DNA from: JAWLCG01 sp041687295
Lineage (GTDB): Bacteria; Planctomycetota; Phycisphaerae; SM23-33; FEN-1343
NCBI GenBank assembly: GCA_041687295.1
Contig: JAWLCG010000014.1
Coordinates: 1 to 29,810 of the forward strand
Length of the DNA: 29,810 nucleotides
Direction: 5' to 3'
A program made the position numbers and the translations under genes. Positions 1 to 7,041 of this stretch are shown in pieces. A model generated the notes under the pieces. It did not search any database. It had not been told where the DNA came from and saw nothing but the letters and a program-made list of their open reading frames with translations. The first letter of the stretch is position 1, and each line of letters opens with the position of its first letter.

Positions 1-90
1 GTCCGGCGGGGACGAGGCGCCCATGAAGGGCCTGCCCCTGCCGGACTGCGTCCGGCCTACAGGACTCACCGGTTATCGAGGAGACTTCCC

Positions 91-250
91 TGGGGCTCTG
101 CCCCAGACCCCGGGATTTATCGCATTCTCGCCCACCGGCAGAGGCCCCGAGCCGTCGGTCCCCGGGAGCGGCTGGGAGAGGGCGTGAGCCCATCCCATGC
201 CGGAGGCCCCAAAGCGATAGACCCCGGGGGTGTGGGGGCAGAGCCCCCGC
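91..250 (+). repeat. Dispersed ~160 bp element with hairpin termini, copy A
   Basis: The left end (91-105) is TGGGGC-TCT-GCCCCA, a small palindrome. The right end (about 231-250) carries GGGGGC-AGA-GCCCCC, the inverse of the left end, so the two termini are also inverted repeats of each other. The interior has landmarks such as CCACCGGCAGAGG, GGGCGTGAGCCCATCCC and ATGCCGGAGGCCC. The reverse complement of 22112-22276 carries the same landmarks in the same order, so this is a mobile or amplified element and not a local palindrome. No protein is encoded. It could be a MITE-like or REP/BIME-like element; the family is not one I can name. Confidence 0.7.
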
Positions 251-286
251 GCTGCTTCTTCCCAACCGCCGGTCCGCGCAGTGGTA

Positions 287-315
287 TTGTCCGAATCGGC
301 GGGTCGTGCTATGAT
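287..315 (+). promoter_or_regulatory. Sigma-70-like promoter of the ECF sigma gene
   Basis: TTGTCC (287-292), a 17-nt spacer and TATGAT (310-315) match the -35/-10 pattern. Transcription would start near 322, giving a leader of roughly 60 nt before the GTG start at 385. A housekeeping-type promoter does not exclude autoregulation by the encoded ECF factor, but I see no second promoter of ECF type. Confidence 0.55.
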
Positions 316-384
316 ATTCGCTTTCGCGGTTTGTGGCCCCAGGGGACTGAACGCCCGCGGCCAGGCCGGCTGTGAAACCGGCCC

Positions 385-1074
385 GTGCCGTCGGACAGCG
401 GGAACAAAGTGACCCAGCCTTCGTCCAACCCATTGCCGCCGACACCGGTGTCGCCATCCGGGGCAGCGCCCGAGGCGATCGCCTTCGAGGACGACGTCCT
501 GGTCGAGGGCTGCCGGCGCGGCGACATGCGGAGCTTCGGCCCGCTGGTGGCCAAGTACCAGGACCGCCTGTTCAACGCGGTGCTGCGGATGTGCCACGAC
601 CGCGACGAGGCCGCCGACGTCTGCCAGGAGGCCTTCGTGCGGGCCCTGGAGAAGATCCCGCAGTTCCACGGGCGCAGCCGGTTCTACACCTGGCTGTTCC
701 GCATCGGGGTGAACCTGGTGCTCAGCCGGCGTCGGCGGGCGAAGGTGGTGCGGTTCACCTCGCTGTCGCCCGAGCCGCGGTTCGCCGACAGCCAGGCCGG
801 GGGCCTCGCCGCCCAGCTGCCCGACCGCCGCGAGCCGGACCCGGCCGAGGCGGCCATGGCACGCGACACCCACCGCTGCGTGCTGGCGGCCCTGGAGGCG
901 TTGGACGACGATTTTCGCGTGGTCGTGGTATTGCGCGACATTGAAGACATGGACTACCAGCAGATCGCCGAGACGCTCGGCCTGCCGGTCGGCACGGTCA
1001 AGAGCCGGCTGCACCGGGCGCGGACGATGCTGCGGGAGAAGCTCGGCGACCGGCTGAGCCAGGCGAAGACATGA
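385..1074 (+). CDS. ECF-family RNA polymerase sigma factor
   Basis: A 229-residue sigma-70 family protein of the extracytoplasmic function group, which directs RNA polymerase to a regulon under control of a partner anti-sigma factor. Region 2 spans about residues 38-118 and includes core-binding and -10 recognition helices (DEAADVCQEAFVRALEKI, FYTWLFRIGVNLVLSRRRR). Region 4 spans about 160-215 with the helix-turn-helix YQQIAETLGLPVGTVKSRLH at 191-210. The acidic/Pro-rich first 35 residues are not part of the family core. The start is a GTG at 385; a second in-frame GTG at 409 is possible, and no strong Shine-Dalgarno decides between them. The stop overlaps the ATG of the next gene (ATGA), which argues for translational coupling with its anti-sigma factor. 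Regulon unknown. Confidence 0.93.
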   Translation: MPSDSGNKVTQPSSNPLPPTPVSPSGAAPEAIAFEDDVLVEGCRRGDMRSFGPLVAKYQDRLFNAVLRMCHDRDEAADVCQEAFVRALEKIPQFHGRSRFYTWLFRIGVNLVLSRRRRAKVVRFTSLSPEPRFADSQAGGLAAQLPDRREPDPAEAAMARDTHRCVLAALEALDDDFRVVVVLRDIEDMDYQQIAETLGLPVGTVKSRLHRARTMLREKLGDRLSQAKT

Positions 1075-2540
1075 GCCCATCGCACCCGGACATGCATGAG
1101 GAGCTCTCGGCCCTGCTGGACGGCGAGCTGTCGCCCGAGCGGGCCCGGCGGGTGGCCCAGGCCGTCGAGGCCGACCCAGCCCTGCAGGCCGAGCTGGCCC
1201 AGCTGCGGGCCGTGCGGGGCCTGCTGGGCGGCCTGGCGCGCGAGGGCGCCCCGGAGGGCCTGGTCGAGAGCGTGCTGGAGCGGGTCGAGCGCGACCGCCT
1301 GCTGCAGGCCGCCGCCGAGCCCGTCGAGCAGCGGCGTCCCCTGCGGTGGCTCCGCCGGGCCGCGGGAGCGGCCGTGATCGTCCTGGCGGCGGGGCTGGGG
1401 CTCTACCTCTACGACGAGCTGAGCGAGCCGCCCTGGACGGCCCGCAACGGCCACGACGGCCCGCCGCTGGCGGCCATGGAGCCGGCGACCGAGCGGGCCC
1501 TGGACTCGACCGAGCGGGTGCGGGCGCTGCGCCCGGCGCCCGACCGCGATCGCCCCGGGCCGGCGATGGAACGAACGTACAGCCGTGAGCCGACCCGCGG
1601 GGAGCCGCCGCCGCGGGCCGATCGGCCCGCGGCGGCGCCGGCGCTGGGCTGGATGGGCATGGGCCTGCTGGCCGGGCCGCCTGTCCGCGAGATCGTCGTC
1701 AGCAGCGCCGACCCGGTGCTGGCCAATCGGCAGGTGCTCGACGCGCTGGCCAGCCAGGGCCTGGCCCCGCTGACGCAGGCCGTGCAGGCCGCCGCCGTCG
1801 AGACCGGCCAGGCCGGCCCGGACCTCGCACCGGCCGTCGCGGGCTGGTTCGAGCCCCAGGCCGACCGCCAGGCCCAGCGGATCCTCGTCGTCGTGCCCGT
1901 CGAGCAGCTGCCCCAGATCGAGCGCGACGTCTTCGCCAACGCCGCCCTGCCCAGCCGCCCGGCCGCGCCGCTGCCGGCGCCCCTGGCCGAACTGGAGGCC
2001 GGGGAGGCGGCGCTTGCCGCACCCACCACCCGCCCCTCCAGCCGATACGGAGGCCTGACGATGCGCGGCGTGGCCACCGTCACGAACCCGCCGGCCCACC
2101 ACCCGCCGACCGCCTCGGCCAGGCCGCGGGGGGCCACCAGGCCGCCTGCCTATAAGGGCGCGCCGTCGGGGCTCTCCGGCGCCGGTGCACCGTCCCCCGA
2201 GGGCCCGCAGGCCTTCGTGCCCCTCCCGGCCCCGCCGGCCCCGCCGGGCGGCGCGCCCGCGTACCGGTTCGTCGACATCGCGCCCCGCCGGCCGGTGGCC
2301 CTCCAGGCGGCGTACCCGTATCGCCCGCTGGTGTCGGCCCTGGCCCAATCGCTGGCGCAGGCGGTGCAACGCCATCAGGCCCAGGCCAGGCTCGCCTCCC
2401 CGCAGCCGGGCCAACTGCTCCGCCAGGCGTTGAGCCACCCGCTGGCCAACCAGTCGGCTGGGCCGATGGCCTCGCAGCGCATGGCCCAGCTGGTCATCAC
2501 CATCCAGCCCACCCCCGCCGACACCCAGCCGGCCCCGTAA
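1071..2540 (+). CDS. Membrane-anchored anti-sigma factor with long periplasmic domain
   Basis: A 489-residue protein translated from an ATG that overlaps the sigma gene by 4 nt. The N-terminus (residues 8-52; HEELSALLDGELSPER followed by a helical segment) is typical of cytoplasmic anti-sigma domains that clamp ECF sigma factors, but the zinc-ligand HxxxCxxC motif is absent. One transmembrane helix lies at about 97-114 (GAAVIVLAAGLGLYLY), giving an N-in/C-out topology. The remaining ~370 residues are Ala/Pro/Arg/Gln-rich and contain a small folded-looking segment around residues 203-290 (REIVVSSADPVLANRQVLDAL, ILVVVPVEQLP). I do not recognise that sensor domain; Pro/Ala-rich linkers flank it. 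It probably receives an envelope signal and releases the sigma factor. The function of the first domain and the pairing are well supported; the signal is unknown. Confidence 0.85.
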   Translation: MSPSHPDMHEELSALLDGELSPERARRVAQAVEADPALQAELAQLRAVRGLLGGLAREGAPEGLVESVLERVERDRLLQAAAEPVEQRRPLRWLRRAAGAAVIVLAAGLGLYLYDELSEPPWTARNGHDGPPLAAMEPATERALDSTERVRALRPAPDRDRPGPAMERTYSREPTRGEPPPRADRPAAAPALGWMGMGLLAGPPVREIVVSSADPVLANRQVLDALASQGLAPLTQAVQAAAVETGQAGPDLAPAVAGWFEPQADRQAQRILVVVPVEQLPQIERDVFANAALPSRPAAPLPAPLAELEAGEAALAAPTTRPSSRYGGLTMRGVATVTNPPAHHPPTASARPRGATRPPAYKGAPSGLSGAGAPSPEGPQAFVPLPAPPAPPGGAPAYRFVDIAPRRPVALQAAYPYRPLVSALAQSLAQAVQRHQAQARLASPQPGQLLRQALSHPLANQSAGPMASQRMAQLVITIQPTPADTQPAP

Positions 2541-2776
2541 CTACGGCGTTTGTAGCCACGTCTTCCAGCGCCGGCTCGTCAGGCGCACCAACCGATGGAG
2601 ACCCAGGGCGCCAGCGCAATATGGAGTGCGGCGGCCTTGACGCCGCTTTGGCTGGCTCGGTCGTATGCGATCCAAAGCGGCGTCAAGGCCGCCGCACTCC
2701 AAAAGCGCGGTCCGCCTGCCGCACAGAGTCACCCCAGGCACCCCGGGCGAGAAAGACGTGGCTACAAACGCCGTAG
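2541..2776. repeat. Nested inverted repeats (24-bp outer, 30-bp inner)
   Basis: The outer arms are 2541-2564 and 2753-2776, 24 bp and perfectly complementary (CTACGGCGTTTGTAGCCACG... on the left). They enclose a second perfect inverted repeat with 30-bp arms at 2622-2651 and 2672-2701 around a 20-nt loop. The left outer arm begins immediately after the anti-sigma stop codon. The region 2541-2826 has no gene. The outer arm belongs to a family also present at 15413-15450 and 22376-22411. The inner hairpin could act as a bidirectional terminator between the convergent anti-sigma and sulfatase genes, but it has no T-tract. Confidence 0.8.
2622..2701. repeat. Perfect 30-bp inverted repeat with 20-nt loop
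   Basis: Left arm TGGAGTGCGGCGGCCTTGAC plus CGCCGCTTTGG and its exact reverse complement to the right. Each arm also contains its own smaller palindrome (GCGGCG...CGCCGC), so the whole is a palindrome of palindromes, as in paired REP units. No mismatches over 30 bp implies recent origin or active maintenance. Confidence 0.85.
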
Positions 2777-2790
2777 CCACGGCACCCGGG
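2753..2790 (+). repeat. Covarying 9-bp hairpin repeat, copy 1
   Basis: AAGACGTGG leads into a 9-bp stem CGTGGCTAC (2757-2765) / GTAGCCACG (2773-2781) with loop AAACGCC, followed by GCACCCGGG. The copy at 15413-15450 has CGTGGCTGC/GCAGCCACG: the changed base pair is complementary in both copies. A partly degenerate copy lies at 22376-22411 on the other strand. Confidence 0.75.
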
Positions 2791-2826
2791 CAGATCCGCA
2801 AGGCCCTTATCCCGCCCCTCGGGGGC

Positions 2827-4215
2827 TCAGGGCCGGGCGTGGCCATTCTCCGGGATCTCCCAGCCGGCCAGCACCAGGCCCCGCAGCTGCTCGCGGATGG
2901 CGGCGTGGTCGGCTTCGGCCGCCAGGTTGCGCATCTCGCCGGGGTCGCGGTCGAGGTCGAACAGCAGCTCCGCCTGGCCGCGATAGTGGATGTACTTCCA
3001 CTGGCGGTAGCGGACCATCCGCCCGGGCCACTGGGGCCATTCGTAGAACTCCGAGAAGACCGCCCGCTCATCGTCCGCCTGGCCGCCGAGGGCCGGCACG
3101 AGCGATTCACCGTCCGCGTCGGGCGGCGTGGGCAGGCCGGTCAGCTCGGCCAGGGTGGGCATCAGGTCGACCAGGGCCGTCATCTGCTCGCTGGCGACGC
3201 CCCGGGCGAAGCCGTCCGGCACGGTCACGATCAGCGGCACGGCAACGGCGCCCTCGTAGAAGCAGTGCTTCTGCTCCAGGCCATGCTCGAAGAGGTTGTC
3301 GCCGTGGTCCGCCGAGAAGACGATCACGGTATTCTCCAGCACGCCGGCCTCGCCCAGGGCGGCGACGACGCGGCCCACGTTGGCGTCCATCTCGCTGATG
3401 CAGGCGTAGTAGGAGGCGATGCAGTTTCGCATCTGCTCGTCGGTGAAGGGCGCCTGGCGGTCACGGTTGAAGCCCTTGGCCGGGGGGAAGGGGAACAGCG
3501 GCTCGTTCTCCCACCACTGGTGGCGGTTGGCCGGCAGGGGCATCTGGGCCGGGTCGTAGAGGTCGAGGAAGCGCCCTTGCGTGGTCCAGGGCGGGTGGGG
3601 CTTTTCCAGGCCCACGTGGAGGAAGAACGGCTGGCCCGCATGGTGGCGGATGAACTCGACCGACGTGGCCGTGGTCAGGCTGTCCTGCATGTACCGCTCT
3701 TCGAGGCGGACGGGGGCCTTGGCGGTGTTGTACTTCAGCTCGTCGCTATGGCCCTTGCCGCTGAGGTAGGCCTCGACCCGCTCGGGCCCGACGGCGTCGA
3801 TGTAGTCCTCGTAGTGGTAGGTGTAGAAGCGGTGGGCCCGCACGTCGAAGCCCAGGTCGTTCTCCCGCGTCTCGCCGTGGACGTGCAGCTTGCCGATGGC
3901 GGCCGTGGCGTAGCCGCCCTTGCGAAACAGCGTGCCGAGGGTCTCGCAGCTGACGATGCCGCCGTTGCCCGGCGTGCCGGGGCACTTGTTGTGAATGGCG
4001 TGGGTCAGGGCCCCGTGGCGGTGCACCAGTCGCCCGCTGATGTAGGACGCCCGCGAGGGGGCGCACAGCGGCGAGTCGCAGTAGGCCCGGGTGAAGCGGA
4101 CCCCCCTCGCCGCCAGGGCGTCCAGGTGGGGCGTCTGGACGATCGGGTTGCCGTAGCAGCCCACGGCGTCCCGGCGATGCTGGTCCGAGGTGATCAGCAC
4201 GACGTTGTACGGCAT
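2827..4215 (-). CDS. Sulfatase (FGly-type arylsulfatase family)
   Basis: A 462-residue type I sulfatase that would hydrolyse sulfate esters of a glycan or small molecule. The N-terminal metal ligand is in LITSDQ (Asp11). The formylglycine signature Cys51-Ala-Pro53-Ser54-Arg55 is intact, so activation needs a formylglycine-generating enzyme encoded elsewhere. LEKPHPPW carries the active-site Lys/His pair, and SADHGDNLFEHG the second pair of metal ligands. The C-terminal RQWKYIHYRG...LFDLDRDPGEMRNLA is the usual sulfatase C-domain ending. The start is ATG 4215, with AGGAGG just upstream (spacing 5); an upstream TTG in frame lacks such support. No signal peptide is evident, so a cytoplasmic location is the simple reading, unless the true start is missed. 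Substrate is not readable; the neighbouring mannanase-like genes suggest a polysaccharide. Confidence 0.92.
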   Translation of the reverse strand: MPYNVVLITSDQHRRDAVGCYGNPIVQTPHLDALAARGVRFTRAYCDSPLCAPSRASYISGRLVHRHGALTHAIHNKCPGTPGNGGIVSCETLGTLFRKGGYATAAIGKLHVHGETRENDLGFDVRAHRFYTYHYEDYIDAVGPERVEAYLSGKGHSDELKYNTAKAPVRLEERYMQDSLTTATSVEFIRHHAGQPFFLHVGLEKPHPPWTTQGRFLDLYDPAQMPLPANRHQWWENEPLFPFPPAKGFNRDRQAPFTDEQMRNCIASYYACISEMDANVGRVVAALGEAGVLENTVIVFSADHGDNLFEHGLEQKHCFYEGAVAVPLIVTVPDGFARGVASEQMTALVDLMPTLAELTGLPTPPDADGESLVPALGGQADDERAVFSEFYEWPQWPGRMVRYRQWKYIHYRGQAELLFDLDRDPGEMRNLAAEADHAAIREQLRGLVLAGWEIPENGHARP

Positions 4216-4263
4216 GACGGCCTCCTGCAAAGGGCCCGGGGCGGTGTCGATGGGTGTGGGGGC

Positions 4264-4291
4264 ATTCTACCGCGCCAGGCCGTGGCGCCAA
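4264..4291 (-). promoter_or_regulatory. Promoter of the sulfatase gene
   Basis: On the minus strand: TTGGCG (4291-4286), 16-nt spacer, TAGAAT (4269-4264) followed by G. It lies in the 96-bp gap between the GH26 stop and the sulfatase start, so the sulfatase can be transcribed independently of the upstream hydrolase genes. Confidence 0.5.
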
Positions 4292-4311
4292 CGATGCAGG
4301 GGCGAGCCGCT

Positions 4312-5676
4312 CTACCGATGCCGGGCCAGCCCCAGCGCGGCCAGGGCCCACAGGACCAGCGACGCCGGCTCGGGCACGGCCACACTGTCGCCCCAGTGGC
4401 TCAGCAGGACGCTCAGGTCGCGGTCGTCGACGGCCCCGTCGCCGGTGAGGTCGCCGCCGGTCCAGCCCTGGCCCGTCTGGCCCCAGGCGCTCAGAAGGAG
4501 GTTGAGGTCCGCGTCGTCGACCCGCCCGTCGAGGTCCACGTCGCCGGCCAGCCGGCTGTAGAGATTCAGGGCCGGCAGGTCGCCGCTGAAGCCCGTCCAT
4601 GGGTCGTTGTAGAACTCCATGAATGCCTCGTAGCCGTTGACGCCCTCGGCGTAGGGCACCCAGAAGGCGCTGGGCTTGTTGTACCAGGTGGTCACGTAGG
4701 GGATCGTCGCCGTCAGCGGGTCGCCCTTGAGGGCCGTCAGCAGGTCGATGTACCAGTCGGGGTCGGCGTAGGGGTTGGCGTAGGCGCTGCCGATGGAGAC
4801 GCCCGTCTCGTGCAGCGTGGGCAGCTTGCCCCGCTCATCGGCGAGGCGGACGATCTCTCGCAGCACCTCCATCACGCCGGGCTTGTTGATGTCGCCGTAG
4901 TGGTCCAGGCCCAGCACGTCGACGTAGGCGTCGCCGGGGTACTTCTCCAACAGGTTGGCCCGGATGTCGCCCTCGGACATGGGCTTTCGCCAGTTGGGGT
5001 TCCACACGTACAGCAGGTTGTGCAGGCCGCGGGTGTCGCGGTAGTACTCCACGGTGAACTGCCAGAGCTGCTTGAACTGCGCCGGCGTCGCCAGGTTCCA
5101 CCAGAAGGCGCTGACCAGGTTGAACTCGTGCCAGGGCCGGTACAGGACGGGGATTGGCTGGCCCTGGGAGTCCGTAAGCGTCTCGAGGTAGTCGGCCCCG
5201 CGCGACATCTCGGCGACCAGCAGGTGGTGGTTGGCCCCGCCGGGCAGGATCGAGGCGATGTCGATGTTCGTGTCGCCCGAGCCGCCGCCGGTGACGGGGT
5301 TGCCCATGTGCCAGCACATCGTGACGGGCGCGCCGAGCTCGTGGGCGAAGCGGATGCTCTCGCGCATCGAGTCGGCGGCGCCGAACCTGGTGGCGAAGTT
5401 CATCTGGTAGCTCCACATCCCCGGCCACTCGCCGGTGGCGGCCTTGACGTCCGACCAGCGGTCCGCGCCGGCCGGCGGGTTGGTGATGACGAAGGTGTCC
5501 GTCATGTGGTGGCCGAAGAGCATCTTCTCGCCGCGGATTCGCTGGAGCCCTGCTAGCAGGGCGGCCGTCTCAGGCGTGGCGTTCGGATCGCTGGGGCCGA
5601 CTGGCTGGGCCTGGGCGGCAGACAGCGATGATGCCAGCACTGCAAGTAGGGCAAGCAGGTTCATTGCACGTCGCAC
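4312..5676 (-). CDS. Secreted GH26 beta-mannanase-like hydrolase with dockerin repeat and PEP-CTERM tail
   Basis: 454 residues. Signal peptide about 1-23 (LLALLAVLASSLSAAQA). The GH26 catalytic (alpha/beta)8 domain spans about 35-370: YRPWHEFN places the acid/base Glu184, the following FWW is characteristic of the family, and LHETG supplies a candidate nucleophile Glu290. GH26 enzymes mostly cleave beta-1,4-mannan. Residues 378-429 are a type-I-dockerin-like pair of calcium loops (GDVDLDGRVDDADLNLLLSA and GDLTGDGAVDDRDLSVLLSH). The end is a PEP-CTERM sorting signal: VPEP at 434-437, a hydrophobic helix, then ARHR. The start is GTG 5676 with GGAGG seven nt upstream; the string GGAGGAACAGCCGTG is identical at the next gene's start. 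The upstream GH5-like gene ends 58 nt away on the same strand, so the two are probably co-transcribed. Family assignment is strong; mannan as substrate is inferred. Confidence 0.9.
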   Translation of the reverse strand: MRRAMNLLALLAVLASSLSAAQAQPVGPSDPNATPETAALLAGLQRIRGEKMLFGHHMTDTFVITNPPAGADRWSDVKAATGEWPGMWSYQMNFATRFGAADSMRESIRFAHELGAPVTMCWHMGNPVTGGGSGDTNIDIASILPGGANHHLLVAEMSRGADYLETLTDSQGQPIPVLYRPWHEFNLVSAFWWNLATPAQFKQLWQFTVEYYRDTRGLHNLLYVWNPNWRKPMSEGDIRANLLEKYPGDAYVDVLGLDHYGDINKPGVMEVLREIVRLADERGKLPTLHETGVSIGSAYANPYADPDWYIDLLTALKGDPLTATIPYVTTWYNKPSAFWVPYAEGVNGYEAFMEFYNDPWTGFSGDLPALNLYSRLAGDVDLDGRVDDADLNLLLSAWGQTGQGWTGGDLTGDGAVDDRDLSVLLSHWGDSVAVPEPASLVLWALAALGLARHR

Positions 5677-5734
5677 GGCTGTTCCTCCATTCCCCGGTGG
5701 TTCAGTTCAGGTAAACATGGGTGGACGTAACACG

Positions 5735-6994
5735 CTATCGGTGCAGGCGGAAGAATCCGGCCAGGATAGACGCAGCGAGCAGCCCCAACGTGCCCGGCTC
5801 GGGCACGGCCGATATGCCAGCCCCCCAGTGGCTCAGCAGGAGGCTCAAGTCCCGGTCATCGACAACGTCGTCGCCGTTCATGTCGCCCTCGGTCCAGCCT
5901 GTGCCGCTCTGGCCCCAGTGGGTCAGCAGGAGGTTCAGGTCGGCATCATCTACGGTGCCGCTGCGGTCGACGTCGCCCCAAACGGCGCCATTGAGCAGAT
6001 AGGGCGTGCGGACTGACGTGTTGGCGATCGAGCCGGGATGGCCCACGGCAATCTGGTAGCCCCAGTCCTCGCCGTGGATGTGGCCGGCCGTGCTGTTCCA
6101 GTCGCCGAACTGGCCCGTCGTGCTGAGGCTGTTCCGCAGGGCGTAGTGGTTATGCCAGTCCCAGTGCAGCCAGCTGATGTCATGCTCGGCCGCCAGGGCC
6201 ATGATCGTCGGGTAGTCGATCCACGGGTATGGCGAACTGGCGCTGCCGTCGTCGGCCAGAAGGCCCACCTGAACGGGATAGTCCAGCTGTGCGATGGCCG
6301 CCAGGCCCTCCTCCAGCGTCAGGCCGTACCTCCCCTCGTACCAGTTCCGGCTCTGATCGGCGTTGTCGCCCCAGTAGGCTTGCCAGCCCACGATCACGTT
6401 GCCCAGCGGGTCGTGGTCGACGATCTCCTGGCCATGGAGCAGCGTGGTGGGCAGGTCGCGTCCGTACCTGTGCGACATGACGGACAGGGGGCACACGTAG
6501 CCGGCCTGGCGGGCGGCGGTGATCGCGTCCTTGGCCCGGGTGCGCCAGAGCTCCACGTCGACCTCGGGGGTCTCCGGCAGGACATTCAGGGTGATGTGGT
6601 CCTGGTACTTCTTGAGCAGTTCCTGCACGTCAGGCCGCAGCACCGTGTTGAGCACCCCGGACCCGTCGTTTACCCACACTTGCGGGAGCATCCCGTTGTC
6701 GATCATGGTGACGAGGCGCGTCTCCATCTGCGCCAGGCTCAGGCCCCACTGCGGCGAAAGCTTGTTCAGGATCCGGACGCAGTTGGCGCCGGTCTGCGCG
6801 ATCTGGGGGATCTCGGTGGTTCCACTGGCGTCGGTGGGGAACGAGGTCTCGGTGCCCCGGATAACGACGCGGTCGCCGTTGGGGTCGTACAGGAACCGTC
6901 CTTGGACCTGGTACTGGGCCGCGGCCGGGACGGCCAGGACCGCCGATACCAGTGTCGCGGCCAGCGTCGTCATCGGATAGACGGCATGTCTCAC
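5735..6994 (-). CDS. Secreted GH5-like protein, probably catalytically degenerate, with dockerin repeat and PEP-CTERM tail
   Basis: 419 residues from GTG 6994, which has GGAGG at spacing 7. Signal peptide about 1-26 (LAATLVSAVLAVPAAA). Residues 28-290 resemble GH5 mannanases/cellulases: GRFLYDPNGDRVVIRGTE, then NCVRI, a Trp-rich strand WLHWDWHNH near 275-283. At the usual Asn-Glu-Pro acid/base site the protein reads Pro140-Glu141-Thr142, and at the usual Gly-Glu-Phe nucleophile site it reads Gly244-Leu245-Leu246. The nucleophile Glu therefore appears lost, so it may bind rather than cleave polysaccharide. Residues 340-391 are a dockerin-type pair (GDVDRSGTVDDADLNLLLTH, GDMNGDDVVDDRDLSLLLSH), and VPEP at 397-400 starts the PEP-CTERM tail. 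It lies 47 nt downstream of the lacI-like gene on the same strand. The GH5 fold call is good; inactivity is inferred from an alignment by eye. Confidence 0.8.
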   Translation of the reverse strand: MRHAVYPMTTLAATLVSAVLAVPAAAQYQVQGRFLYDPNGDRVVIRGTETSFPTDASGTTEIPQIAQTGANCVRILNKLSPQWGLSLAQMETRLVTMIDNGMLPQVWVNDGSGVLNTVLRPDVQELLKKYQDHITLNVLPETPEVDVELWRTRAKDAITAARQAGYVCPLSVMSHRYGRDLPTTLLHGQEIVDHDPLGNVIVGWQAYWGDNADQSRNWYEGRYGLTLEEGLAAIAQLDYPVQVGLLADDGSASSPYPWIDYPTIMALAAEHDISWLHWDWHNHYALRNSLSTTGQFGDWNSTAGHIHGEDWGYQIAVGHPGSIANTSVRTPYLLNGAVWGDVDRSGTVDDADLNLLLTHWGQSGTGWTEGDMNGDDVVDDRDLSLLLSHWGAGISAVPEPGTLGLLAASILAGFFRLHR

Positions 6995-7041
6995 GGCTGT
7001 TCCTCCTTGTCCTGTCGGGATGGCTTGGGGGCATCGCTCAG

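Larger units (their letters stand above)
1..384. other. Non-coding leader region with repeat element and sigma-gene promoter
   Basis: I see no convincing gene here. Positions 1-90 hold GC-rich sequence including GTCCGGCCTACAGG, a short string that recurs almost unchanged near 28571 downstream of the histidine kinase. Positions 91-250 hold a dispersed repeat and 287-315 a promoter, both listed separately. Reading frames across this region are Pro/Arg/Gly-rich and lack a plausible start or domain. Confidence 0.6.

Noticed and set aside
954..2438. A 494-codon open frame on the minus strand
   Set aside because: Antisense to the sigma/anti-sigma pair, compositionally biased, and with no domain.
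2665..5556. A 963-codon open frame on the plus strand
   Set aside because: It is antisense to the sulfatase and GH26 genes, which have clear motifs, ribosome binding sites and signal peptides. Its Val/Gly/Gln/Arg-rich translation shows no domain.
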